Source of the DNA: Mesorhabditis belari
Taxonomy: Eukaryota > Nematoda > Chromadorea > Rhabditida > Rhabditidae
DNA: 64,000 bases
Direction of reading: 5' to 3'
Assembly (NCBI GenBank): GCA_958450365.1
Contig: CAUEEP010000733.1
Coordinates: forward strand, 1,178,001-1,242,000
Notes under the pieces: generated by a model
Databases searched by the model: none
Seen by the model: only the letters and a program-made list of their open reading frames with translations
What the model was told of the DNA's origin: nothing
Shown here: positions 45,205 through 55,045 of the stretch, piece after piece
Position numbering within the stretch: the stretch's first letter is position 1
Layout: every line of letters begins with the position of its first letter
Made by a program: the position numbers and the translations under genes

Positions 45205-45335
45205 TAAGAAAAAGCAAAAGTAAATACAAAAGCAACGTATTGGGATTATGTAAAGATTGTTTTAGAAATTGAATTTAAAGCCATAATTTTCGTAGTTGTG
45301 AGAGAATTAGGAGAAAATAGAATTGTTTGTTTCAG

Positions 45336-45529
45336 GCCGAGTATGGTTTGAGATGGCGAGAAGACTGGCCAACGGGAAAGTACAACTGGTTGGATTCTCC
45401 GAAAAACAAAGAAGATCACGGGAAATTTCTCCAATCCGAAAAGTTTGTTTTATCAATTGAAATCTAAAAAATCCTCTTGTTTACAGAAAAGAAATTATTC
45501 GAACATTCCCAGAACCGAAAAGGAAATAA
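45336..45529 (+). pseudogene. Last two exons of a fukutin-like gene (fragment)
   Basis: Exon 45336-45442 reads AEYGLRWREDWPTGKYNWLD and exon 45487-45529 reads KKEIIRTFPEPKRK then a stop, earlier than in the source gene at 18488-18747. The preceding intron sequence is also copied, but no upstream exons exist here, so it cannot encode a transferase. Confidence 0.85.
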
Positions 45530-46613
45530 AGGAAATAAAGGAAAAGAATCGAAAAAACGTTTTATCAAGAACGGTTTGCCGTAGTGAACTTGATGGTTTC
45601 GGTAGAACTCTGATTTCAATAAAGATTTTCGGAAAGTTCCTTTTTTAAAGAAATTATCTCTAATTGAGACGCCGAAAAGGACGAAATATGAATGTAAATT
45701 CATGCTAATTAATAATAATTGTGCCATTGTTGTATTTCTAAACAGAATTTTCATTTAGCTAATTGCATTTGAATAATTTTTCGGATTTAATTTTCAAATT
45801 TTTCAACCAAATCTTTGTTGGATGCAATTTTTTGATCTTATCATTGAGATGAAGAATGCTCTGATCGAATCAATCATTTCTGAGCAAATTTGTACTTATA
45901 TTACAAATGTTTTTGTGATATTTTATTCTTTGAGAATGAAAAAGTAGCATTTTAAATTTATACATTGATTTGAAAAACATGTGTGATCCTCTTGCTAATG
46001 CCCAATCGTCTGGATGCTTCTCTTGAAGATACCGCTACGAGGCAGCATGCAGCATCTAAAAAAGTGTTTACTTTAATCAATTTGATCAGTCAAATTTTCA
46101 TTTTATTCAGAAAATTCAATAAATATATTACCTAAATCAAAGACAAAGAAAGACAAAGAAAGAAAGACAAGAGAACCAAATCTACAACGAAAGGAAAAGG
46201 ACTATTTCAGAAAAATTGAAACCTCAAACCCCAATCTTAATGTTTAAAGAGTAAATCTATTGAAATTACTTAAAAAAACTCAACTTTACATCAACTTTCT
46301 TAATCATAGATGTAACCTAATGGCTACAGATCTAAAGAGAAATCTCAGCGCAATTAAAACATTACACTTTATTGACAAGAGATCATGTAGCAAATTTTAT
46401 TCAAGTCTTGTCGAATGTTTCAAATGAAAAACGGTACAATTATGTTATCTCCACATCACATAAATTGCTATAAATTTGCAGTAAAATGAAAAGAAACTCT
46501 CGTTCCCCTTTTAGAGCATTCAAGGTTTGAGACTCTTCCAAAATGAGAGCACTGGCTTTTCCTCCATTTTAGGCAAATTTGTCGGGGAATAACCTAATGT
46601 ATCGCAAAAAAAC

Positions 46614-46775
46614 TCACTGAATATTTCTTCCACCGCCACACGAGCCACGAGTCACAAAGCCACTACAACCTTGATAAGTGACATCGATGCAATCGCCGAA
46701 ACAAAAGGCTTCCACCATCGGACCGAGTGCTAGGAGAGTGAGACAGACAATGGTCAATACAAGGAGGGTCTTCAT
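46614..46775 (-). CDS. Secreted cysteine-rich peptide, 53 residues, paralogue 2
   Basis: Signal peptide MKTLLVLTIVCLTLLALGPM, then a mature peptide starting FCFGDCIDVTYQGCSGFVTR and ending GSCGGGRNIQ. All four mature cysteines of paralogue 1 (21957-22121) are kept; one residue is deleted (CFFGEC to CFGDC). Differences are few and the frame is open, consistent with both copies being under selection, though the duplication may simply be recent. The promoter side is also duplicated up to about 46985; the 3' flank is changed by a 460-bp insertion. Confidence 0.65.
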   Translation of the reverse strand: MKTLLVLTIVCLTLLALGPMVEAFCFGDCIDVTYQGCSGFVTRGSCGGGRNIQ

Positions 46776-46985
46776 CTCAAATAAGACTAGTTTTTCTAAT
46801 GGTTATCGTCAATGTCAGTGGCTTCCATTATAGATGCACGCGCTTCTGTGGCGCTTTGCTTCCTTTCTTTCTTTTCATTATTTCCTTTCTTAAGCTCTCA
46901 CTAACTATGCATTTTCTTTTAGAATATCATTCTTGATGCATTTTCTTTCGAAAGATATTTGCGTTTTGTCAAAAGCCAAAAGGCT

Positions 46986-48000
46986 TTTTAAGGCTTAACG
47001 CCTTTGAATAGACTTTTAATAAAATCATGATACAATTTTCAGAATAGTCAGCGGGAGATCGTACGCTTTTGAAAGTGGACTGCTTTGAAATTACAAATTA
47101 CAAATGCACAAAATGGAAAAACAAATGAAATCCAAATCTTGGTAATATTTTTTGTAATAATTTTTAGAACTGACAAAAAAGGTGTTTCCAAAAATCACGA
47201 AAACACTTCACAATTTCATTCAATCAACGGTTAGTTGAATTTTCAAAAAAGACATACTGAAAACAAAATTTCACCCCGATCTGATGCATAGTTTTTGAGA
47301 AATGTGGATGGATGTACCAAAAGTCGATTTTTGACTACGACTTAACGTGACGATGTTTGTAACTAAATCACTAAAATACCCGACTCGCATCCGCATTAAA
47401 ACGGCTATTTTATAAGATAATTAAATCGATGATATGTTTATTTTGGTTAACAAGTTTGTACAAACATATTGGCTTAAACGTTTTTTGAATTGAATCTAGC
47501 AAGTTGTTGTTGAAAGTTGAGAGCAAGCTGAAAAAAAAACTTCAGAAAAAGTTATAGTCTAGTTTTTTTCAAAAGACGCCGCCATTTCATCCTCCCCCAC
47601 CCTCTCGAATCGATTCTCATCCTCGAGCTGAAACAATATGACATGAGACTTCCCATCTAACCGCATTCGTTTTCAAAATTTTCAAGAGATTCCCTTTTTC
47701 TTCAAAGATTCTTACGATTAGGTCTTTTCCCTCTGGTTGGCTTATTTTCTCCTAAACTTCACAGATTTTCATTGAGAGGCAGCAATCTGACTCAAAAGAA
47801 AAGAAAAAATTGAAATCAGAAATTTCGAATGTCCTATTTTATTTCTTTTTGTCTTTTCTTTTTTATTCTTTAAAAAAAAAGAGAGGTTCTGGTTCATTTT
47901 GTGGCATAAAAGAATTCCTTTTTATAATTTATAGATAAGAGCTGCAGGGATTCCTTCTTTCTCGTTACTAAATTCCATCAAAACAAAGTTTCCCACACAA
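46986..48000. other. Spacer and start of the right arm, no gene seen
   Basis: 46986-47690 is unique AT-rich sequence without supported features. From about 47690 the sequence mirrors 41860 downwards (the flank of the first shared kinase exon). Confidence 0.4.
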
Positions 48001-48009
48001 ATTAATTTA

Positions 48010-49107
48010 GTTGTAAATATTGCATAAAATGTGTGACCTTTCCGAAGATGGCTTCGTGCAATTGAATCGCAATCCTTTTAGTCAAGCCGATCGTTCCATC
48101 AGGAAGCACGTGGACCAGTGAGTCACCCAAAATACTTGCCTTTTCATAAAAAAATTTCAGACCGGAAAGCATATTCAAATTTTTCGCCAAACATCGTCAT
48201 GGAGAGGACTTGAACATAAACAAAGATTTCTTCGAGATAGAGCTCGAAGCCCTCGAGACTTTGAAAGGTCATCCCAATATCATGGAGCTAAAGAACTCTT
48301 CTCAATCGCTCTCCATTGATCGAATCGAATATTTTGTTCTCGAATTGGAGTACTTCATGAATGGAACGCTAAAAGATGGTTTGTCTATCATAAATTGACT
48401 CTGTCCTGTTGCTTTTGTCTTTCGACAAAATCCCAGTCTTATTCTCACGATCGCAAGAACTCGATTCTTCTAAAATCCTGATCTAAAGGGGGAAGCAACT
48501 TTGGCTTGCTACCAAGGAAATTAACCGGACCAAAAGTTCTAATCAGGTCAAAAAGCCAGCGTTTGCCTCTTTTTAACTCATTGTTTGCCCATGGGACCTT
48601 ATCTTTTTGTAATTTCTTGCATGAAATTGAAATTTGAGTTATAGCTTTTCTGAAATCAAAACCTGAATTTCCCAAATACTTGAATTTAATGTGGGACCAA
48701 GTTTTTGCTAAACAATCAGGATTTCATCATATAGCCAAGATTTTGAGATTTATAAGCCATTTTCACAAATTTAGTTCTTTTCAATGGTGAAGGCTACATT
48801 CACACGGATCACACCATTTTTGTGTGGTGTGAAAATATCCTGAAAGGACTTTCTTTCATGCATTCCAAGAAGATACGACACAGTGACATCAAACCGGGAA
48901 AGTGGGAGCATGTCAAAACTTTTCAAATATGTAAATAAAGTCTTAACTTTCTTTTTTCATTTAGTTTATTCATGATGCCCGATTATAAAATCAAGATCGG
49001 GGATTTCGATTTGGCCGAGCTCGACAACGACACGTTTGAATGCAGAAAGATGTGTGGTACGCCCGTCTATCAACCACCGGAGTTATATTCGGTTCCTGTT
49101 GTGGTTG
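48010..49107 (+). pseudogene. Right copy: kinase central exons
   Basis: Exons about 48010-48117, 48161-48378, 48775-48901 and 48965-49107, mirrored from the left arm. They encode GHPNIMELKN, VLELEYFMNGTLKD, SFMHSKKIRHSDIKPGN, MMPDYKIKIGDFDLAELDND and MCGTPVYQPPELYS. After this, the exons for DVWSFG onward are missing: the sequence passes to a MITE, a mariner fragment and then the long reading frame. The exact start and phase of the first exon (around the likely ATP-binding lysine in YCIKC) cannot be settled in either arm, because a TGA falls in that frame. Confidence 0.6.
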
Positions 49108-49158
49108 GTCCAATAAAATAAAAAGCTCATACGATGTTCAAAAAGTTCAATTATTAAG

Positions 49159-49336
49159 TACAGTCGAACCTCTCTATAACGAACCTCGATATAACGTAAA
49201 CCTCTCTATAACCTAAGGCGTGACCGGTCCCGGCCGACGTTAAGCTATATAAAACGGCACTCTATATAACGTAAACCTCTATATAACGTAAGCTATAGCC
49301 GTCCCGTGAGTTACGTTATAGAGAGGTTCCACTGTA
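49159..49336. mobile_element. pogo/Tigger-type MITE
   Basis: TA-flanked, 178 bp, starting CAGTCGAACCTCTCTATAAC and ending TTATAGAGAGGTTCCACTG, with internal repeats of TATATAACGTAAACCTCT. CAGT...AACCTCTCTATAACG ends are typical of pogo-like elements. It directly abuts the mariner fragment at 49337. Confidence 0.85.
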
Positions 49337-50316
49337 TTTGCAAAAGAAACTGCGGATTATAACCAACATTCAAACAACCCAAAAATCAATAAGAACAAAC
49401 TTTATTCTAAAAGATTGTCAGCATTGTCAGCGAGTAAATGGATTGTCCTTGGATTAACACATCTTTCTCGTAGAATTTCATTAACCTTCTCCAGCTGTGT
49501 AGATTTGAGAAATTATAGTTTTTGAAGATTATGTAATTCAAAATAGACGATTCCTTTCATATTCCAAAAGACTGACAGCATAACTTTCTTCCCGTGAAGA
49601 TCTAGATGTGTTGTCGGAAACGGCCTTTCTCCTTTGCTCAACCATTGTCTTTTGCGTGTAGTATTATTGAAATAGATCCACTTTTCGTCCATTGTCAAAA
49701 TGCTTCCAAAAAAAGCACTGCCCGTAGCCTTTTTCAATACAATATTCCGAGACAATAAAACTCCATTGGCTTTGTTTTCATGGGGCAATTCCTGTGGGAC
49801 CCATTGCCACAATGATTCCTTTTTCCAATGAGCAACGTTTCTCGACAGCAAGATGTCGAGAAATTGTGGCTGGATCGCATCTAAAGTATTCGGCTCATTC
49901 GGGCAAAGTTTGAGTTGGATCCGACTCGACATTCTCCAGCAACTCCGCATTATCGAGGAAAACGGGACGATATTCATGAGACTCATCTTCTAAGCTCTCA
50001 TTCCCTTCACGAAAACGTCGAAACCATTCCTGGCAAGTCTTTTCACTCAAGATGTCTTTTCCGAATGCTTCACAAAGATTCCGGTGAGACTCCGATGCTG
50101 ATTTCTTCATTTTGAAGTCATAGAGAAGATATTCCCGCAACACGAGTTTTGATCCGTCATCTTGTATCTAAAATTATTAAATATTCAATGATAACAATAG
50201 TTGTGAAAATAATTAAAATAAATTAGCGATAATAATACAATAGAATACAATTTAAAGCGGGCCATCGCACTTTCAAATAAAAAATTTCATTCTCGGAAGT
50301 AATCCGCAGTTTCAAG
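49337..50316 (-). mobile_element. Mariner transposon 1, right-arm copy with deletion
   Basis: The mirror copy of 37810-39066 with TIR parts TTTGCAAAAGAAACTGCGGA at its left and CCGCAGTTTCAAGT at its right. About 270 bp near the transposase C-terminus are missing. The frames at 50143-49895 (HTH) and 49986-49513 (ILTMDEKWIYFNN) match those of the left copy. Its right end is fused to the long reading frame within about 25 bp. Confidence 0.85.
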
Positions 50317-50341
50317 TAAAATATGAGCTCACAGTCAGACG

Positions 50342-53300
50342 ATGTCATCTATTAGTCAAGTTCTTGAACAGAAAAAGTCAACTAAACATGAAGCTGTCAT
50401 TTTGGAAGAAAAAGACGAATTGAAATTGATGAATGACGATGTAGATGTTGCGGTTGAAATCAATGAGAGGCAGACTGATTTCACAAATCAATTAATTGAA
50501 GAAGGACCGCCACATAAAGCGGAACTATTAATTGAAATGAGTTTACCAATGCCTTCGGACAATGACTTTCAAGACATTAGGGAATGGTTGTCACAAAATA
50601 TGAGCCTACAAAGTTCTAATGTGGAAAGCCATACAAAAAGTGAAATTGAAACCACATCACCACTGATTAAAGACTTCAAATTTGAAGAAAAAGATGATAA
50701 AGATATTATTGATGCTTTTGGGAATGTTGCAGAATTTCCCGATGTTGCAGAATTTCATAAGACGCCTTCTGATTTCACAAAACATCACATTGAGGAAATT
50801 CCATCGGCAAAATTCACCTACGAAGAAAGACCACCACTTGCAGACAAACCACTACTTTCACCCGACGATGACTTTCAAGATATTAAAGACTGGTTCTCAC
50901 GCAACTTGAGGCCAGAAAGCCCTAGAATTGAAAGCCCTGCCCAATCTGTTGCCAAGAAACCGTTAATCTTTGTAAAACATTTTGAAAAACCTCAAGCAAC
51001 TTCAGGAAATTTCTTGTCATCAAATGAATATAAGACCTTGAAGTCGAAGTCAACTAAGGAAATTGAGGAATTCGCGTTAAACAAACATCATTGTACGTTT
51101 TCCAGCCATGATAGTGTGGAAAGTGGTCAAAAAACAACTCATTCAACCAAAACTGTGTCTTCAGTCGATGAATCTTTGAACCATTCTTTACCGCTTCCAC
51201 TAACTGAAGATGTATTGAAAAATGAAGATGATCAAACAATAGAGCCTGGTATTTTATTCAATTCAGACATTGCTACAATTTTAGATGAAAGTAGTAGTTG
51301 TACTCAAGCTGTAGTTGATAGCGAAAAAGTTGCTGAAAAAACTCTTGATGCAAATTCTACAGCCGATACCCAAAAGATTGTTTGTTCCCAGAATAGCGAT
51401 CTCGCCATTGAAGATAGACATAAATTTGACGATTCCCTATCAAGAATGGAACGAATTTTCTTTGATAGACAAAGGATTGGAGATTTAAGAAAGTCAAAGA
51501 GCTTACCGAATTTTCTCCCATTCAAAAGACCGAAGGATTATCGAGACAATTGCTACATCTCAACTTGGTCAACGATTTTACATAATTCTTTGCATCAGGA
51601 AAATGAAAATCCTCAAATCGGCAATCAGACACCAATAAATCTTTATCAGGTCTCGTCATCGGGACATCAAAGCAGAAATGAAAATGCTGAAGTATCTCCA
51701 TTGGCAGATATCTCAAGAACTGAGTCCGAACAAATGTATCCAAACTTTTACTCACCAACCCAATTCATTTATCATTTGCCTGTTAGCAGAGTTAGCAACC
51801 CTGATCAAATGAATGTTTTGAAGGCAAGCAGATTTAAAAATGGCATTGATTTAAGCAGTTTCAATGAAGAAACACAAACCTTTGATCAAGACGTTTCAAT
51901 AATAGAAAATGAAGCAATCAGTTTAGCTACACAAACACTTTTAATAACTGAAGACGTGGCTTGTCAAGTTGAAGAAAATGCTAAACACCAGGTGGATGTA
52001 GGAAATCAAACGGAAAAAGTTATAAATATTGATCGTTTGTCACAAGTCTTTGAACAAGCTCCTGTTACAGTTGCGGTCAAAAATAAAACAATCAGTCGAG
52101 CTATTCAAACTTTTTTGAGCACTAAAGATGTGACCAATCAAACAGAGGATGTCATTATAGTTGATCGTCCATCACAAAGCATTGATCAAAGTACTTTCAC
52201 GGTAGAAATTGTTGCAATCGATGAAGCTACTCAAACTATTTTGGTGACCGAAGATGTGAGTGTTCAAACAGAAAAAGTTGTTCTATTTGATTCATTACAA
52301 AGCTTGAAACAAGGTTCTTCTAAAAATACCCAAACATTGTTGATAACTGAAGATACAGCGTGTCAATCCGATGCATTTATCCAACATCAGACAGATGTAG
52401 CTAATCAAACAAACGAGGTTGTCTTAGTTGATGGTCCAACGCAAAACATAATTGAAACTGTAAACAGAGCCACCTCGACAACTCTTAAACAGAAAATGGT
52501 TGAACAAAATACACAAACGGATTATTCTCAAGGAATAATTGATTCTGAGAACGAAGTTTCTGATCATGAGCAGCGCATTTCCGTGATGACAATGAACGAA
52601 ATAGATGGCTTATCTCAACCTAGCCACAAGTTACAAGCTATGAATAGTATTGGGCATCAAAGAATGGACGCATTTGATCAAACAAGGCGAAATTTGGCAT
52701 TCAATGTACCCTCACAGGCAAATGGACTACAGATTGATTACCAAACAATTCAGGGAGCTTCCGTGATGACAGTGAATGAAATAGGAGATTATGTAGTATC
52801 TGGAAAACAGACTGAAGTTCTGAATGGCCCTGAATCATGCACTTCAACTGTCAATCACAATCCACAAAGATCTTATATTGATCAACCACGTAGAACTGAA
52901 CTTCAAGAACTTCAAGAACTGCAACAAGAATTCGTCACAAAAGCGAGTAAAATCGATGGTTCATTTGAAGGAGCACAAAGGACCCAATTTTTAAATGGCC
53001 CTAGAGGCTGCACTTCAGTCGGTTCAACTTTCGACAACATTCCACAAAGATCAGAAATTACAGGAGAACAAGCAGCAGTGGGTGAAGTAGATGGTTTAGC
53101 TGAACCAAATGCTTTGATCAATCCGAGGGATCACACTCCTGTGCAATCAATAAGCAATAATCATCCAGATATTATTGAGGAAACTGAAACAAAAATGAGG
53201 ATTGATGAAAAGTTCTTTGCTTGCAACTATTATTCCAAGTCACAGAGAATGATAACATTCTCTCAAAAAACCAACTTCGGTTTTGATTTTAAGCTAAAAC

Positions 53301-53971
53301 CCGTGAGCTTTAGAAAAAGAGAATGGCTAATTCTACAGTACTTCTTTAACGGTTTTGACTCAACAAATCGCGATTTTGTCTTCCCAAAGATTTGTCTTTT
53401 CCTCGTGCTACCGCTTCTAATATGGTCAGCTGCCACATTTCCATTGCTTGCTTCACTATTTTTCACACCCGATGGGGTTTTCTACTTGATCGATGAAGAT
53501 GGTCATTATGAAACAAAGATTTCGACACCATCTGATTTAGTCAATCGTCTAATCACTTATCAATCCTTCACGATCATTCTCCTGATCCTCATGCTATTCG
53601 CAGCTCGCCCTTCATTGAATAACTTTTATCAAAAACCCATTATTAGCTACTTATTGACAAATACTGGTAGAGAAAGATTCAATTCTCGCAAAGCAAGTCA
53701 CTTTATCAATGATCTTTTCTATCTTCGTCTAGTTTTCTTCTTTTCCTTTTTGTACATATTCACAAATTTTGTCTCCATTGCCTGTTTTTGCCTTCAGTAC
53801 TTTCAACTCCCAGATAACTCAAATGTAAATCGAAGTTTCTATTCATACTTCTTTGCCTTGACCTTTCCGGGTGCCATTTTCGCTTTCACCACCTTAATGG
53901 TGGCCATTCTTGTTGTGAAAAGTGCTCAATTTTATCTCAAAATTGATCGAGCTTTGAAGTTGAAAACGTAA
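50342..53971 (+). CDS. Right copy: TQT-rich disordered region + C-terminal membrane domain (N-terminus lost)
   Basis: One open frame of 1209 codons, from an ATG that is internal in the left copy (MSSISQVLEQKKSTKHEAVI). The first 930 or so residues are acidic, Ser/Thr/Gln-rich and lack hydrophobic stretches; repeats such as SLATQTLLITEDVACQ, EATQTILVTEDVS and KNTQTLLITED recur about every 35-70 residues. The final 280 residues include CLFLVLPLLIWSAATFPLLA, TIILLILMLFAARPSL, LVFFFSFLYIFTNFVSIACF and FPGAIFAFTTLMVAILVV, about four membrane helices. It differs from the left copy by large in-frame indels: about 300 left-copy codons are absent after IEEFAL, while about 50 codons (STADTQKIVCSQNSDLAIED and on) are present only here. 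The kinase part and the normal 5' end have been removed by the mariner junction at 50316, so expression is doubtful although the frame stayed open. Confidence 0.65.
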   Translation: MSSISQVLEQKKSTKHEAVILEEKDELKLMNDDVDVAVEINERQTDFTNQLIEEGPPHKAELLIEMSLPMPSDNDFQDIREWLSQNMSLQSSNVESHTKSEIETTSPLIKDFKFEEKDDKDIIDAFGNVAEFPDVAEFHKTPSDFTKHHIEEIPSAKFTYEERPPLADKPLLSPDDDFQDIKDWFSRNLRPESPRIESPAQSVAKKPLIFVKHFEKPQATSGNFLSSNEYKTLKSKSTKEIEEFALNKHHCTFSSHDSVESGQKTTHSTKTVSSVDESLNHSLPLPLTEDVLKNEDDQTIEPGILFNSDIATILDESSSCTQAVVDSEKVAEKTLDANSTADTQKIVCSQNSDLAIEDRHKFDDSLSRMERIFFDRQRIGDLRKSKSLPNFLPFKRPKDYRDNCYISTWSTILHNSLHQENENPQIGNQTPINLYQVSSSGHQSRNENAEVSPLADISRTESEQMYPNFYSPTQFIYHLPVSRVSNPDQMNVLKASRFKNGIDLSSFNEETQTFDQDVSIIENEAISLATQTLLITEDVACQVEENAKHQVDVGNQTEKVINIDRLSQVFEQAPVTVAVKNKTISRAIQTFLSTKDVTNQTEDVIIVDRPSQSIDQSTFTVEIVAIDEATQTILVTEDVSVQTEKVVLFDSLQSLKQGSSKNTQTLLITEDTACQSDAFIQHQTDVANQTNEVVLVDGPTQNIIETVNRATSTTLKQKMVEQNTQTDYSQGIIDSENEVSDHEQRISVMTMNEIDGLSQPSHKLQAMNSIGHQRMDAFDQTRRNLAFNVPSQANGLQIDYQTIQGASVMTVNEIGDYVVSGKQTEVLNGPESCTSTVNHNPQRSYIDQPRRTELQELQELQQEFVTKASKIDGSFEGAQRTQFLNGPRGCTSVGSTFDNIPQRSEITGEQAAVGEVDGLAEPNALINPRDHTPVQSISNNHPDIIEETETKMRIDEKFFACNYYSKSQRMITFSQKTNFGFDFKLKPVSFRKREWLILQYFFNGFDSTNRDFVFPKICLFLVLPLLIWSAATFPLLASLFFTPDGVFYLIDEDGHYETKISTPSDLVNRLITYQSFTIILLILMLFAARPSLNNFYQKPIISYLLTNTGRERFNSRKASHFINDLFYLRLVFFFSFLYIFTNFVSIACFCLQYFQLPDNSNVNRSFYSYFFALTFPGAIFAFTTLMVAILVVKSAQFYLKIDRALKLKT

Positions 53972-54114
53972 AATTGATATCCTAAACTAAATTCGTGCTT
54001 TTTTTTCTGTGAATAAATATTGTTTGAAAAGAAAAACTTTTTACACATTGAATCAATCTTTAAAATAACGGCCACTTCCTTGTGTATCGAAATATCGTAT
54101 GGGCAGTCGATCAT

Positions 54115-54660
54115 TTTTAAAAGAATAGAAAGCGGTTATGGGGCACAACGAGACACTGAGAATCACCGCCTGAAATAGAGAATTTCAAATGTCTAAATTT
54201 TTAGGTTACACATGTAGTTGCTTGAATGAATATTTTACTAATTTGATCGAATAAAGTTGTATTGGCTGTTGTTGGTTCAATGATTTCATTGAAAACGTTG
54301 GCTGTAAGTTAGCAAAAAAGAGGAGAAGTGAGTTTAATCCTAAAAATGATCAGAATTTCTTTAGGAAAGATCTTTACCTATTAAAAAAGTGGCCACAAGT
54401 GGAAGAAGCAATTCATTGAAGGAAAAAGCAAAATAAGCAATTCTTTGAAGTTTCTCGTAGTCATAGTTGGACAATTTGTAAACACAAAAGCAAACGATGG
54501 ACTCAGAAATTTGTACTAACGTAAAATTTGTAAAATAAAGCAAAAAATCCCGTGAGAAATCTTGTTTGTTTTTTTGAATTTCACATAACAAAAAGCAATT
54601 GATCATAAGGCAACTTCTGGAAGCTGAGATACAAGAAATAATGAAATATAGTGTAATCAA
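54115..54660 (-). CDS. Multi-pass membrane protein fragment, possibly chemoreceptor
   Basis: An exon at about 54660-54380 encodes hydrophobic stretches FLLYFTNFTLVQISESIVCF and AYFAFSFNELLLPLVATFLI. A GTAAAG donor follows, then a short exon 54302-54244 (NVFNEIIEPTTANTTLFDQI), then the duplicated terminal exon at 54175-54115. No start codon or signal is secure and the class is not recognised, though the pattern of membrane segments resembles nematode serpentine receptors. The terminal exon lies in the right arm of the inverted duplication and is orphaned in the left. Confidence 0.4.
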
Positions 54661-55045
54661 AGCTCAATATTTTTTATACTACAGTGTTTCTTTTAGTTTT
54701 TGAACGTTTCCGAAAATAAACTTTCAATACGTCGGGCAAAACTTTTCAATGAGCATTTTTGTTTTTCTTCATTCCAAGACTTATAAATGTATAAGTAAAA
54801 TGACTAACATATATAACTTTTATTAGCTATCTTCGTGACGACATTTATTGGTCATTCTTCAAAGTGGAGCCACAGCCACAGCCGGCTAGTAACTTTTCTT
54901 TTTGCTTATTGTGAATCCCGTTGTGAAATTTTTCTTGCTAATGATTGCAACGAAAATGCATTAGCCAAAGGCCAAAATAAACAAAGTCGTTTATAAAGTT
55001 TGAAAAAGCATTGAACAACCAAAAGCTTAAATTTTGGGCAATCCT

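Larger units (their letters stand above)
43280..46985. repeat. Mosaic of three duplicated local segments
   Basis: In order and in the same orientation: 43280-45204 matches about 27945-29768 (broken F-box gene and last exon of the small membrane protein); about 45205-45650 matches about 18380-18790 (last two exons of the fukutin-like gene); about 45785-46985 matches about 21545-22345 (cysteine-rich peptide gene), with 460 extra bases at 46131-46590. The joins fall inside genes, and the order differs from that of the sources. Confidence 0.85.
47690..54250. repeat. Right arm of the large inverted duplication
   Basis: The reverse complement of about 32420-41860. Compared with the left arm it lacks mariner 2 and roughly 0.8 kb between mariner 1 and the long reading frame (including the kinase C-lobe exons), and it carries an extra pogo-type MITE at 49159. 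Confidence 0.9.
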
